Assembly (NCBI RefSeq): GCF_014648355.1
Contig: NZ_BMQY01000004.1
Span: 517,549-581,548, forward strand
Source: Couchioplanes azureus
GTDB lineage: Bacteria > Actinomycetota > Actinomycetes > Mycobacteriales > Micromonosporaceae
Direction: 5' to 3'
Length of the DNA: 64,000 nucleotides
Every line of letters starts with the position of its first letter. The first letter of the stretch is position 1. This document shows, piece after piece, positions 42,091-50,521 of this stretch. Made by a program: the position numbers and the translations under genes. The notes beneath the pieces are model-generated. The model had not been told where the DNA came from. It did not search any database and was given only the letters and a program-made list of their open reading frames with translations.

Positions 42091-43427
42091 GGCAGGTCCT
42101 GACCCGGGCTGACCTGGTCGGCGCCGGCGACCACGATGCGCTGGCCGGCGTCGAGGCCGGACACCACCTGCACCAGGTCCTCGCCCTGCACGCCGAGCGT
42201 CACCGGCACGCGTTCGGCCTTGCCGCCGCGCACGGCCCACACGCCGTCGCGGCCGTCACGGGACACCACCGCGCCCGCGGGCACGGTGACGGCGTCGGTG
42301 GCCTGGCGTACCCGCAGCCGCACGATGGCACTCATGCCGGGCCGGGGCACCGGCGCGGCGCTGCCGTTGGGGTAGGTGCCCCGGCCCAGCGTCAGCCGTA
42401 CCCGGTAGGAGACGCCGCCGCGGGCGGAGGTGGTGGGCAGCAGGTCGACGGCGCGGACCCGGGTCTCGTACGTGGCGCCGGCGGCCGCGTCGAGCTCGAC
42501 CGTGCCGGACCCTCCGGCCTTGACCAGCAGCACGTCGGTCTCGTCGACCTCGGCGGCGACGCCGAGGCCGGAGGTGTCGACGACGGTGAGGACGGGGGTG
42601 CCGACGCCGACGGCCGCTCCCTGCGGCACGGCCACGTCCACGCCGGGCACGGCCGCCGGGGCGGAGGCTCGCCCGGCGGCCGGGTCGGCGCGGGAGATCA
42701 GGTCGCTCAGCGAGGGCGCGGCCGCGGCGGCGGTGCCGCCGAGCTGGACCACGCCGGAGACGGGCGCGCGCAGGGTCAGCGCGTCGACCGCCGCCTCGGC
42801 CAGCTCGTACGCCTGCCGGGCCTGCACGCGCTGGGCCGCGGTGAGGGCGTCGACGGCGGCGGCCAGGCTCGCGACGCCGCTCTCCAGCGACCGTACGGCG
42901 GCGCCGGCCGTCGCGGAGACGGCCGCGTAGCGTTCCTCGGCCGCGGTGATCTGGGCCAGCAGGGCCTTGCGCAGCGCCGGATCGGTGACCTCCGCGGCGG
43001 CCTCGCGGGCGGCGGCGAGCGCCTCGTCCGCCTTCGCGTCGATCCGGCGGCGGGCCGACGCGAAGCCGGCCGCGCCGCCACCGGTGGGGATGCCGCCGCG
43101 GGAGGCGGCGTCCAGGGCCTCGGTGGCGTCGTCGAGGCGCTGCTCCGCGGCGGGCGAGTCGACGACCGCGACGACCTGGCCCTTGCGCACCCGGTCGCCG
43201 GCGTCGACCCGCAGCTCCTCGAGCGTGCCGTCGGCGGGCGAGGTGACCGTGCCGGCCGAGCGCACGGTCACCGCGCCGGACGCCTCGACGATCTCGTCGA
43301 CGGTGCCGCGGCCGGCCGTGCCGACGGTGACGCCGGACGGCTCCTCGCCGCAGGAGGCAGCGGTCAGCGGCGGCAGCAGGACGCAGGCGAGCAGCAGCAC
43401 GGTGGCGCGACGGGGGGATCGGGACAC
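42087..43427 (-). CDS. MacA/HlyD-like efflux adaptor lipoprotein
   Basis: A 446-residue extracytoplasmic adaptor. Signal peptide with lipobox 'LTAASC' (Cys ~27). A split biotinyl-lipoyl domain follows: '[31 protein letters not shown]', then a long Ala-rich coiled hairpin (~110-225) and the returning half '[13 protein letters not shown]'. A beta-barrel and membrane-proximal region finishes ('[20 protein letters not shown]'). Gram-positive adaptors of this kind assist MacB-type permeases. Start choice: GTG 43427 has TAGAGT exactly 7 nt upstream, whereas the alternative GTG 43436 lies inside that -10 element. Confidence 0.88.
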   Translation of the reverse strand: MSRSPRRATVLLLACVLLPPLTAASCGEEPSGVTVGTAGRGTVDEIVEASGAVTVRSAGTVTSPADGTLEELRVDAGDRVRKGQVVAVVDSPAAEQRLDDATEALDAASRGGIPTGGGAAGFASARRRIDAKADEALAAAREAAAEVTDPALRKALLAQITAAEERYAAVSATAGAAVRSLESGVASLAAAVDALTAAQRVQARQAYELAEAAVDALTLRAPVSGVVQLGGTAAAAAPSLSDLISRADPAAGRASAPAAVPGVDVAVPQGAAVGVGTPVLTVVDTSGLGVAAEVDETDVLLVKAGGSGTVELDAAAGATYETRVRAVDLLPTTSARGGVSYRVRLTLGRGTYPNGSAAPVPRPGMSAIVRLRVRQATDAVTVPAGAVVSRDGRDGVWAVRGGKAERVPVTLGVQGEDLVQVVSGLDAGQRIVVAGADQVSPGQDLP

Positions 43428-43434
43428 GCACGCC

Positions 43435-43440
43435 ACTCTA
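43435..43440 (-). promoter_or_regulatory. -10 hexamer of a leaderless promoter for the MacAB-DGC operon
   Basis: TAGAGT on the minus strand with 7 nt to the GTG at 43427. It would drive the adaptor, ATPase, permease and diguanylate cyclase. Confidence 0.5.
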
Positions 43441-43729
43441 TGCCGCGGCGCGGCACCGGCCAGGGCGCCGCGGGGCCGGCCGGCGGGCGCACGGTCCGGC
43501 GCGACTGACCGATATCGGACGCGACCGTGGATACCGGGCCGGTGTCGACTATCGGCACGGCGGCTGGCGGGAGGCCGACAGCACTCCCGAGCACGGCGTG
43601 CCACCGTGGGATGTGGTCCTGCCGAACGGGCCCCGCGCCGATGACAATCGGCCGTCGTCGTGAACTGCGCGCCCCTCCGCGTCCGTAATCCCCAGCACGG
43701 TGCCCACTGCGTACGCGAAGGAACGTGAC

Positions 43730-43948
43730 ATGTCGCTCCACGGACTTCCCACTACCGCGATGATGCGCGCCGACGAACTGACCGTCGTGCACCACGACGA
43801 CACGGTGAGCACGTTCACCGACGTCACCTACATGCTCAGCCGGGACGGCCTGCGGGTGCTGACCGCGAACGGGGACGAGAAGGCACTGCCGAGCTTCGAC
43901 ATCCTCACCACGCACGCCCGCTTCGCCCACCCGCCGCTGGCGGCCTGA
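43730..43948 (+). CDS. small protein, unknown function
   Basis: A 72-residue protein: 'MSLHGLPTTAMMRADELTVV', 'HHDDTVSTFTDVTYMLSRDG' and 'ILTTHARFAHPPLAA'. It is soluble and His-rich toward the middle and end, with no domain I know. GAAGGA lies 7-9 nt before the ATG, which supports translation and rejects the frame's earlier start at 43700. It stands alone between the efflux operon (divergent, 302 nt away) and the CAP-domain gene (convergent, 11 nt away). Confidence 0.6.
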   Translation: MSLHGLPTTAMMRADELTVVHHDDTVSTFTDVTYMLSRDGLRVLTANGDEKALPSFDILTTHARFAHPPLAA

Positions 43949-43959
43949 GCGGCGATCCC

Positions 43960-44865
43960 CTACTGGGGCGTGGCGAAGTTCTGCACCCAGTACGGCGTGC
44001 GGTCCGCGGAGAAGGCGAGGCCCAGGCCGACCTCGTGCAGCCGGCAGTCCAGAATGTTCTCGCGGTGTTCGGGGCTGTGCATCCAGCCGTCCACGACCTC
44101 GAAGACGCTGTCCTGACCGCGGGCGATGTTCTCGCCGTAGCGCGACCACTCGTAGCCCGCGTCGCGCACCCGCTCCCCGGCCCGCTCGCCGTTCGGGGCC
44201 TCGTGGGCGAAGTAGCCGCGCCGCGCCATGTCGGCCGCGTGCCGGTTGGCGGCCAGGATCAGGCGCCGGTCGACGTCGACACCGTCGCAGCCGGCCCGCC
44301 GCCGGTGCTCGTTGACCAGCCGGAGCGCCTGCTGCTGGACGTCGGCGCCCGGGTCGGCGGAGAGCGCCTGGCTCGAGGTGACGTCGCGGTGGGCGGACCC
44401 GGGCGTCCGCTGCGGCTTGGTGTCGCGGTCCGGGTCCCCGCCGGCGGTGGGTGCCGCGCCGGGCGCCGGGTCGCCCCCGGGCCGGGCCGGCTTGTCCCCG
44501 GACGAGGTGCCCGGGCGCGCCGGCGCCGGCTCGCCGGTGGGCGCGGCCGGCGCATCCGGTACGCCGGGAGCGGACGCCGCCGCGGACCCGGCCGGAGCAT
44601 CGGGTACGCCGGGAGCGGCGGGCACCCCGGGAGCGGCGGGCACCCCGGGCCCTGCGGGCACGGTGGCGCCGGAGGGCAAGGCCACATCGGAGGGCAGTCC
44701 GGCGTCGGCGGGCAGCTGCGGAACGGCCGGCACGTCGGGGATCACCGCCGACGGCAGCGCCGGTGTGTCCGGTGTGGTCTCCGCGCCCGCGGTGGTCGCC
44801 ACCATGACCCCACCCACCAGGACCGCCGACACCGCGACGGCCACCACGACAGCAGGCTTGCGCAC
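43960..44865 (-). CDS. secreted CAP-domain (SCP/PR-1-like) protein
   Basis: A 301-residue exported protein. Signal peptide to ~28, then a ~140-residue Pro/Ala/Gly-rich linker with repeats of 'PGVPAAPGVP', then a C-terminal CAP domain: 'ALRLVNEHRRRAGC', 'HAADMARRGYFAHEAPNG', 'YGENIARGQ', 'GWMHSPEHRENILDC', 'VGLGLA'. The conserved His/Glu cavity residues are present. Bacterial CAP proteins are extracellular and mostly uncharacterised. The GTG at 44865 follows an AAAAGGGG site; longer open frames upstream lack one. Confidence 0.88.
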   Translation of the reverse strand: MRKPAVVVAVAVSAVLVGGVMVATTAGAETTPDTPALPSAVIPDVPAVPQLPADAGLPSDVALPSGATVPAGPGVPAAPGVPAAPGVPDAPAGSAAASAPGVPDAPAAPTGEPAPARPGTSSGDKPARPGGDPAPGAAPTAGGDPDRDTKPQRTPGSAHRDVTSSQALSADPGADVQQQALRLVNEHRRRAGCDGVDVDRRLILAANRHAADMARRGYFAHEAPNGERAGERVRDAGYEWSRYGENIARGQDSVFEVVDGWMHSPEHRENILDCRLHEVGLGLAFSADRTPYWVQNFATPQ

Positions 44866-45144
44866 TGGTGTCCCCTTTTCGGTACTCGTGGCGCCGCGCC
44901 CCGTGCACGCCGCCCTCGAGGGGGACCAACGCGGCGGCGAGCGGCCCGGTGACTCGCGACCGCATCCGCGACGTTCCCGCCGATCCCCCGTAAGAACCGC
45001 TCTGACCTGGGATTTCGGCCTTCCGCAGCGGACCGGGGGATCGCACAGTCGCACGGGCAAATGCGACACTTCACCCCTTCGGGGTAATCCAGCCGGGCGT
45101 ACTTGCCGCCCGCGCGGACGGTCCCCCGCACCGGCGGGCCTGGC

Positions 45145-45150
45145 TACCGT
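45145..45150 (+). promoter_or_regulatory. -10 hexamer of a leaderless promoter for the acyltransferase gene
   Basis: TACCGT, then exactly 6 nt, then GTG at 45157. Confidence 0.5.
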
Positions 45151-45156
45151 TTCGCG

Positions 45157-46479
45157 GTGCGCAACCGCTACCTGGATCTTCTCCGGGCCGCCGCCATCGC
45201 CCGCATCGTCCTCTACCACCTGTTCGGCTGGCCGTGGTTGTCGATCCTGTTGCCCGCGATGGGCATCATGTTCGCCCTGGCCGGATCGCTGACCGCCGCA
45301 TCGCTGGACCGGCGGGGCGCGGGCCGGGTCGTCGCCTCGCGCATGCGCCGGCTCCTGCCTCCTCTGTGGCTGTTGGGCCTGATCGCCGTCCCGGCGATGA
45401 TCTATGCGGGCTGGGCCGGCCAGGAGGGCGGGGTCCGGCCGACGAGCTGGAAGCTGCTCCTGTGGATCCTGCCGCTGGGCGACCCGCCGGGCAGCATCGC
45501 GGGCACCGACGCGTGGGAACCACTGTGGTACGTCCGGGCGTACCTGTGGTTCGTGCTGCTCTCGCCGGCGCTGTACCTGGCGTACAAGAAGATCGCCTGG
45601 GCGGCGGTGGCCGCGCCGATCGTGCTGATCGCGGTGCTGGACAAGACCGGGTTCGCGCTGCCGTTCGGTCGCGCGGACGCCGCGATGTGGGACTTCGCCA
45701 CGTACGGCGCGTGCTGGATCGCCGGCTTCGCGCACCACGACGGCCGGCTGCACCGGGTCCGCCCGGCGCTGGTCGCGGCGGCGGCCGGCGTCCTCGGCGC
45801 CGCGGCGCTCTACTGGCTGCACGAGCACCCGGGCGAGGGCGGCTACGACGTCAACGACGTGCCGGAGGCCCAGGCCCTGTGGTCGCTGGCGTTCGTCCTG
45901 CTGGCGCTGCGGTGGCGCCCGGACATGACCTGGCTGTCCTACGCGCGCCCGCTGGACCGCGCGGTCAACCTGCTCAACGCCCGGGCCGTCACCATCTATC
46001 TGTGGCACAACATCGCCATCGCGGCGATCTGGCCGGTGCTGACGGTCGCGGCCCTCGACGACCTCGACCCCTCGCTCGAGGGACCGGTGTCGCTCGGCGC
46101 CACGATGGCGCTCACGGCCGTGGCGATCCTGGCGTTCGGCTGGGCCGAGGACCTCGCGGCGCGGCGCCGGCCGCGGCTCTGGCCCGCCACCGCCGCGCCC
46201 CCGCCCACCGCATCCGGCGAGCGCCCGCCCACCGCGTCCGGCGAGCGCCCAGCCGCCGCGCCCGGCCAGCGCCCGGCCGGCCATGGCGAAGGCGGGGCTC
46301 CGCAAACCGCAGGCGTGGGCACGGCGCCGGTCCCGGCCCCCTCCCCGCACGCCGGGCCGCGGCACGCCGGGCCGGGGCATGCCGGGCCGCAGCATGCCGG
46401 GCCGCCCGGGGAGGGGCCACGGGTCGCGGCGCCCGAGGAGCCCGCGGTCTCGTGGTTCGGTGGCCCGGAGCGCGGGTAG
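45157..46479 (+). CDS. acyltransferase-3-like integral membrane protein with repeat tail
   Basis: A 440-residue protein with about ten membrane helices (residues ~8-345). The N-terminus 'YLDLLRAAAIARIVLYHLFG' is the acyltransferase-3 signature, with Arg and the catalytic His of 'YHLFGW' in place. 'NARAVTIYLWHNIAIAAIW' near the end matches the family's last helices. Such enzymes O-acylate surface glycans, lipids or antibiotics. The last ~80 residues are cytoplasmic, disordered and repetitive (ASGERPPT units, then HAGP units). GTG start, probably leaderless. Confidence 0.8.
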   Translation: MRNRYLDLLRAAAIARIVLYHLFGWPWLSILLPAMGIMFALAGSLTAASLDRRGAGRVVASRMRRLLPPLWLLGLIAVPAMIYAGWAGQEGGVRPTSWKLLLWILPLGDPPGSIAGTDAWEPLWYVRAYLWFVLLSPALYLAYKKIAWAAVAAPIVLIAVLDKTGFALPFGRADAAMWDFATYGACWIAGFAHHDGRLHRVRPALVAAAAGVLGAAALYWLHEHPGEGGYDVNDVPEAQALWSLAFVLLALRWRPDMTWLSYARPLDRAVNLLNARAVTIYLWHNIAIAAIWPVLTVAALDDLDPSLEGPVSLGATMALTAVAILAFGWAEDLAARRRPRLWPATAAPPPTASGERPPTASGERPAAAPGQRPAGHGEGGAPQTAGVGTAPVPAPSPHAGPRHAGPGHAGPQHAGPPGEGPRVAAPEEPAVSWFGGPERG

Positions 46480-46543
46480 CGGACCCGCGCGGCGGGGACG
46501 GGATGAACTGAAACATTCTCGCCGATGCGGGCGGGATGCCCGC

Positions 46544-46549
46544 TAGCCT
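46544..46549 (+). promoter_or_regulatory. -10 hexamer of a leaderless promoter for the chemosensory operon
   Basis: TAGCCT, then GAGCGA (6 nt), then ATG at 46556. The message would start at or within one base of the start codon. No Shine-Dalgarno and no WhiG/FliA-type promoter is visible. Confidence 0.5.
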
Positions 46550-46555
46550 GAGCGA

Positions 46556-47047
46556 ATGGGGCAGCCCGGACAAATGCCTACACCGGCGGAGGCGTCCGCC
46601 GGTGCGGTGTCCCTCGTCTTCCGGGCCGGCCCGCTGCTGTGCGCCCTGCGGATCGAGGACGTCATCGAGACGATGCGCCCGCTGGCGACCCATCCGCTGG
46701 CCGGGACTCCCCCGTTCGTCAGCGGCATCTGCATCATGCGGGGCGCGCCGACCCTGGTGGTCGACGTCGCCCGGCTGCTCGGCGGGGCCACCGCGCCGGT
46801 GGACCGGTTCGTGGCCGTACGTACCGGGCGCGGGCCGGTGGCGTTCGCGATCAGCAGCATCCTCGGCGTGCGCCCGGTCGGCGCCGGTGCCGCGCCCGGC
46901 CACGAGGCGCTGGTCGGGGACGCGCCGGCGCGGCTGGTGGCCGCCGTCGGGACGATGGACGCCGAGCCCGTCCTGGTGCTGCGCGGCATGCAGCTGGTGC
47001 CGGACGAGGTGTGGGCGGCCGCCGCGGACCTGGCGGTGCCGGCGTGA
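46556..47047 (+). CDS. CheW-like adaptor 1 (WspB-like position)
   Basis: A 163-residue CheW domain: 'SLVFRAGPLLCALRIEDVIETMRPL', 'GTPPFVSGICIMRGAPTLVVDVARLLG', 'FAISSILGVRPV'. It couples the receptor to CheA in a signalling array. An N-terminal ~15-residue tail precedes the domain. It is the first gene of the seven-gene operon; its TGA overlaps the cheR start as GTGA. Confidence 0.9.
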   Translation: MGQPGQMPTPAEASAGAVSLVFRAGPLLCALRIEDVIETMRPLATHPLAGTPPFVSGICIMRGAPTLVVDVARLLGGATAPVDRFVAVRTGRGPVAFAISSILGVRPVGAGAAPGHEALVGDAPARLVAAVGTMDAEPVLVLRGMQLVPDEVWAAAADLAVPA

Positions 47048-48522
47048 CGGCCGACCTGACGCAGGCGAGTGACGTCACGCGCTTCCGGGTGCAGCTCGCC
47101 GAGCAGCTCGGGTGGACCTTCGACGACAAGGACGTGCCCCAGCTCGCCGACGTGCTGCGGCGCCGGGCGCAGGCCGCCGACCTGCGCAGCGGCACATACC
47201 TGCGGCGCTTGGCGGCCGGCGCCTGGGACGAGGAGCTGACCGCGCTCGCCGAGGAACTCAGCATCAACGAGACCTACTTCTTCCGGCACGCCGAGCAGTT
47301 CCGGGCGCTCGCCGAGGTGGTCCTGCCCGAGCGGATCCGCGACCGCGCCGCCCAGCGGGTGCTGAGCATGCTGTCGGTCGGCTGCTCGTCCGGCGAGGAG
47401 GCGTACACGATGGCCGTGGTGGCCCGCGAGGCGCTGCCCGGCCCGGACTGGATCGTGTCCGTGCTGGGCCTGGACGCCAGCGCCGCCGTGCTGCGCCGGG
47501 CCGAGCAGGCGAGGTATTCGGGCTGGTCGCTGCGGGAGACGCCGGACGCCGTCCGGGAGCGCTGGTTCCACCCGCGCGACGGCGAGTACGAGCTCGACGG
47601 CCGGATCCGCGCCGACGTGCACTTCCGCCGCTACAACGTGGCCGGCGAGGACGCCGACCTGTGGCGCCCCGGCCAGTACGACGTGATCTTCTGCCGGAAC
47701 CTGCTCATGTACCTCACCCCGGCGTTGCAGGAGAGCCTGGTCCGGCGGATGACCCGGTCCCTGGCCGGCGGCGGCTACCTCTTCCTGGGCCACACCGACT
47801 CGCTGGGCACCCGGCCCGAGGGGCTCGAGCCGCGGCACTCGCACCAGACGTTCTACTACCGGCGTTCGTCGGTACGGGAGAACACCGCGCCCGCACCACG
47901 GCCCGGGCCGCCGGCGCCGACGGCGCCAATCCCCGGCGTGCCGGTGCGCCCGGCGGTGCGGCCGCCGGAGCCCGACTTGCGACCGGAGCGCGATGCGCCA
48001 CCGGACCCCGGCGAGCGGGCCACGAGCGTCCTCGACCGGGCCATGCGGTTGCTGCGCGACGAGCGTTTCGCCGAGGCCCTCACGGCGATGGAGGGTGACC
48101 GGTCCGCGGATCCCGCGCCCGCCGAGATGCTGCTGCACGCCGTCCTGCTCGCGCAGGCCGGCCGGCTCGGCGAAGCCGAGATGGAGTGCCGCCGGCTGCT
48201 CGACGCCGACGGGCTCAACGCCGACGCCCACCACCAGCTGGCGGTCTGCCTGGAGGGCGGGGCGGCGGTGGACGTGGCGATCGGCCACTACCGGCTGGCC
48301 GCCCACCTCGATCCCGAGTTCGCCATGCCCCGGCTGCGGCTCGGCCTGCTGGCGCGGCGCCGCGGCGAGAACCGGACGGCCGGCGTCGAGCTGGACCGGG
48401 CGCTGGGCCTGCTGCGCCGCGAGCGTGAGGACCGCCTGACGCTGTTCGGCGGCGGCTTCGGCCGGATCGCCCTGACCAACCTGTGCCGGGCCGAGCTGGA
48501 GGCCAGCGGGGTGAACCGATGA
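47044..48522 (+). CDS. CheR methyltransferase with C-terminal TPRs (WspC-like)
   Basis: A 492-residue receptor methyltransferase using S-adenosylmethionine. N-terminal all-helical domain ends with 'INETYFFRHAEQF', the NETxFFR motif. The SAM site is 'LSVGCSSGEEAYTMAV' at ~112-125, and 'YDVIFCRNLLMYL' is motif IV. A Pro-rich linker (~280-330) leads to a C-terminal helical repeat region (~335-480, 'AEMLLHAVLLAQAGRLGEAEMECRRLL', 'AHHQLAVCLEGGAAVDVAIGHYRLA'), as in WspC. GTG start overlaps CheW1; the stop overlaps the next ATG. Confidence 0.92.
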   Translation: MTADLTQASDVTRFRVQLAEQLGWTFDDKDVPQLADVLRRRAQAADLRSGTYLRRLAAGAWDEELTALAEELSINETYFFRHAEQFRALAEVVLPERIRDRAAQRVLSMLSVGCSSGEEAYTMAVVAREALPGPDWIVSVLGLDASAAVLRRAEQARYSGWSLRETPDAVRERWFHPRDGEYELDGRIRADVHFRRYNVAGEDADLWRPGQYDVIFCRNLLMYLTPALQESLVRRMTRSLAGGGYLFLGHTDSLGTRPEGLEPRHSHQTFYYRRSSVRENTAPAPRPGPPAPTAPIPGVPVRPAVRPPEPDLRPERDAPPDPGERATSVLDRAMRLLRDERFAEALTAMEGDRSADPAPAEMLLHAVLLAQAGRLGEAEMECRRLLDADGLNADAHHQLAVCLEGGAAVDVAIGHYRLAAHLDPEFAMPRLRLGLLARRRGENRTAGVELDRALGLLRREREDRLTLFGGGFGRIALTNLCRAELEASGVNR

Positions 48523-49055
48523 GCCCGACCGACGTGGCCGAGCGGCTGGCCGCCCTGCGCGAGGACTTCGACCGCTCGTTCACCGAGCCGGCGCGCCGCC
48601 ATGACGAGGAGTACGCCGAGCTGCTGGCCGTGCACGCCGGCGGGCGCCCGTACGCGCTGCGCCTGTCCCAGGCCTCGGGCCTGCATCAGGACCGTCCGGT
48701 GACGCCGCTACCCGGCCCCCAGCCGGCCCTGCTCGGCGTGGCGGGCTTCGGCGGCGCGATCGTGCCCGTCTACGACCTCGCCGCCCTGCTCGGCCACGCC
48801 GTGCCGGACCGGCCGCGCTGGCTGGTCCTGGCCGCCGGGACGCCCCCGCTGGCGCTCGCCTTCCACCAGCTCGACGGCCATGTACGGGTGGCGGCGGCGG
48901 AGATCCTCGAGGAGGCCGCCGGCGACGACGGCGACATCCTGCGCGGCATGGTTCCCCTCGCCGGCGGGACCCGCCCGATGGTCGACCTGCCGGCGGCCCG
49001 TGCCGTGGTGCACCGGCTCACCGGCCACACCGAACCCGTGGAGAAGGAGCGATGA
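48519..49055 (+). CDS. CheW-like adaptor 2 (WspD-like position)
   Basis: A 178-residue protein with an N-terminal helical stretch (~1-45, '[22 protein letters not shown]') before a CheW fold: '[19 protein letters not shown]', '[22 protein letters not shown]', '[14 protein letters not shown]', '[14 protein letters not shown]'-type ending. The extra N-terminal helix is like that of WspD. Two CheW proteins per operon is typical of Wsp-type arrays. ATGA overlaps on both sides. Confidence 0.88.
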   Translation: MSPTDVAERLAALREDFDRSFTEPARRHDEEYAELLAVHAGGRPYALRLSQASGLHQDRPVTPLPGPQPALLGVAGFGGAIVPVYDLAALLGHAVPDRPRWLVLAAGTPPLALAFHQLDGHVRVAAAEILEEAAGDDGDILRGMVPLAGGTRPMVDLPAARAVVHRLTGHTEPVEKER

Positions 49056-50521
49056 TGGCCCGACGCACTTTCGGCACCAAGCTGGCGGGCGGCGTCGGCA
49101 TCACCGTGCTGCTCACCCTGCTCATGGGCGCCGCCGCGGTCGCCGCGCTGTCCGTCGTGGTCGGCGCCAAGGACGACGCCATCCGGGTGGCCGCGGAGGA
49201 CCTGGTCGACGCCGAGCGCCTGACCACCAGGGCGGAGATCCGGATCTCCGACTACCGCGCCTTCCTGCTCAACGGCAACCAGGCCAGCCTGGACGCGACC
49301 AACACCGACCGGCAGCAGTTCCTGGCCCTGGTGACACAGCTGCGCGAGACGCTGACCGGCGCGACGGCGCGGAACCTTCTCGACGCCGTCTCCACCGCGG
49401 AGGCCAACTACACGACGGTGCTGCAACCGGTGATCGAGCGCCGCCGGACCATGACGGACCTGCGGGCCGTCAGTGAGCTCAACGCCACCGCGACCGGGCC
49501 GGCCCGCGACGCGCTGCGCAAGTCCATCGCCGACCTGACGGTCCACGTACGCGCCCAGGTCGAGGCGACCCGCAGCACGTCGTCGTCCAAGGCGACCCGG
49601 TCCATCGTGGTGATCATCGGCCTCGGCGTGCTGGCGATGGGCTTCGGCGCGCTGGTGGCCGTCAAGCTGAGCCGCGACCTGCGGCGCGAGGTCGGCGCGG
49701 CGGTCGGGCACATCCAGAGCTCGTCGGCGGAGCTGGAGGCGGCCGCCGCCCAGCAGGCCAGCGGCGGGCAGGACCAGGCGAGCGCGATGAACGAGATCAC
49801 CACCACGATCAGCGAGCTGCTCATCACGTCCCGGCAGATCGCCGACAGCGCGCAACGCGTCTCCAAGATCGCGGAGGAGACCGCGGAGGCGGCCCGGTCC
49901 GGCGACGCGACCATCGACCAGACCCGGGCGTCGATCTCGGCGATCCGCACCCAGGTGGACCAGATCGTGCAGCACATGCTGGCGCTGGGCGAGAAGTCGC
50001 AGCAGATCGGCGGCGTGGTCGAGCTCGTCTCCGAGCTGGCCGAGCAGACGAACATCCTGGCGATCAACGCGACCATCGAGGCCAGCGGCGCGGGCGAATG
50101 GGGACGCCGGTTCGCGGTGGTCGCCGAGGAGATCCGCAAGCTCGCGGACCGGACCGCCGGGTCGGCGAAGGAGATCCGGGCCCTCATCGAGGACGTCCGC
50201 GGCGCGGTCAACACCACCGTGATGGCCACCGAGATCGGGGCGAAGTCGGTGGACGCCGGGGCGCGGCAGTTCGACGACGCCACCCATTCGTTCCGGCGCA
50301 TCGCCCAGCTCGTCGCCACGACCAACGACGCGACGCGGGAGATCGAGCTCTCCACCAAGCAGCAGACGACGGCGGTCGAGCAGGTCAACGTCGCGGCGTC
50401 GGACACCGCCCGGGTCACCCGGGAGACCGAGGCGAGCGCGGTACAGACCCGGCAGACCGCCGCGCACCTGTCGAACCTGTCCGGCGAGCTGCTGGACCTG
50501 GTGGGCACCGGCCGCCGATGA
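49052..50521 (+). CDS. methyl-accepting chemotaxis protein without HAMP domain
   Basis: A 489-residue receptor. TM1 (~10-35), an extracytoplasmic four-helix-type sensor (~36-185, '[19 protein letters not shown]'), TM2 (~187-210, '[20 protein letters not shown]') and a cytoplasmic coiled-coil. The signalling tip is '[38 protein letters not shown]' (tip at ~325-345, quoted from its start). I see no HAMP signature after TM2, where '[20 protein letters not shown]' runs directly into the helical bundle. No CheR-docking pentapeptide ends the protein. ATGA overlaps both neighbours. Confidence 0.92.
   Translation: MMARRTFGTKLAGGVGITVLLTLLMGAAAVAALSVVVGAKDDAIRVAAEDLVDAERLTTRAEIRISDYRAFLLNGNQASLDATNTDRQQFLALVTQLRETLTGATARNLLDAVSTAEANYTTVLQPVIERRRTMTDLRAVSELNATATGPARDALRKSIADLTVHVRAQVEATRSTSSSKATRSIVVIIGLGVLAMGFGALVAVKLSRDLRREVGAAVGHIQSSSAELEAAAAQQASGGQDQASAMNEITTTISELLITSRQIADSAQRVSKIAEETAEAARSGDATIDQTRASISAIRTQVDQIVQHMLALGEKSQQIGGVVELVSELAEQTNILAINATIEASGAGEWGRRFAVVAEEIRKLADRTAGSAKEIRALIEDVRGAVNTTVMATEIGAKSVDAGARQFDDATHSFRRIAQLVATTNDATREIELSTKQQTTAVEQVNVAASDTARVTRETEASAVQTRQTAAHLSNLSGELLDLVGTGRR

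Noticed and set aside
46501..46555. WhiG/FliA-type (motility sigma) promoter before the chemosensory operon, suggested by GCCGATGC
   Set aside because: No TAAA element at the required 15-16 nt upstream; a TAGCCT leaderless promoter fits better.
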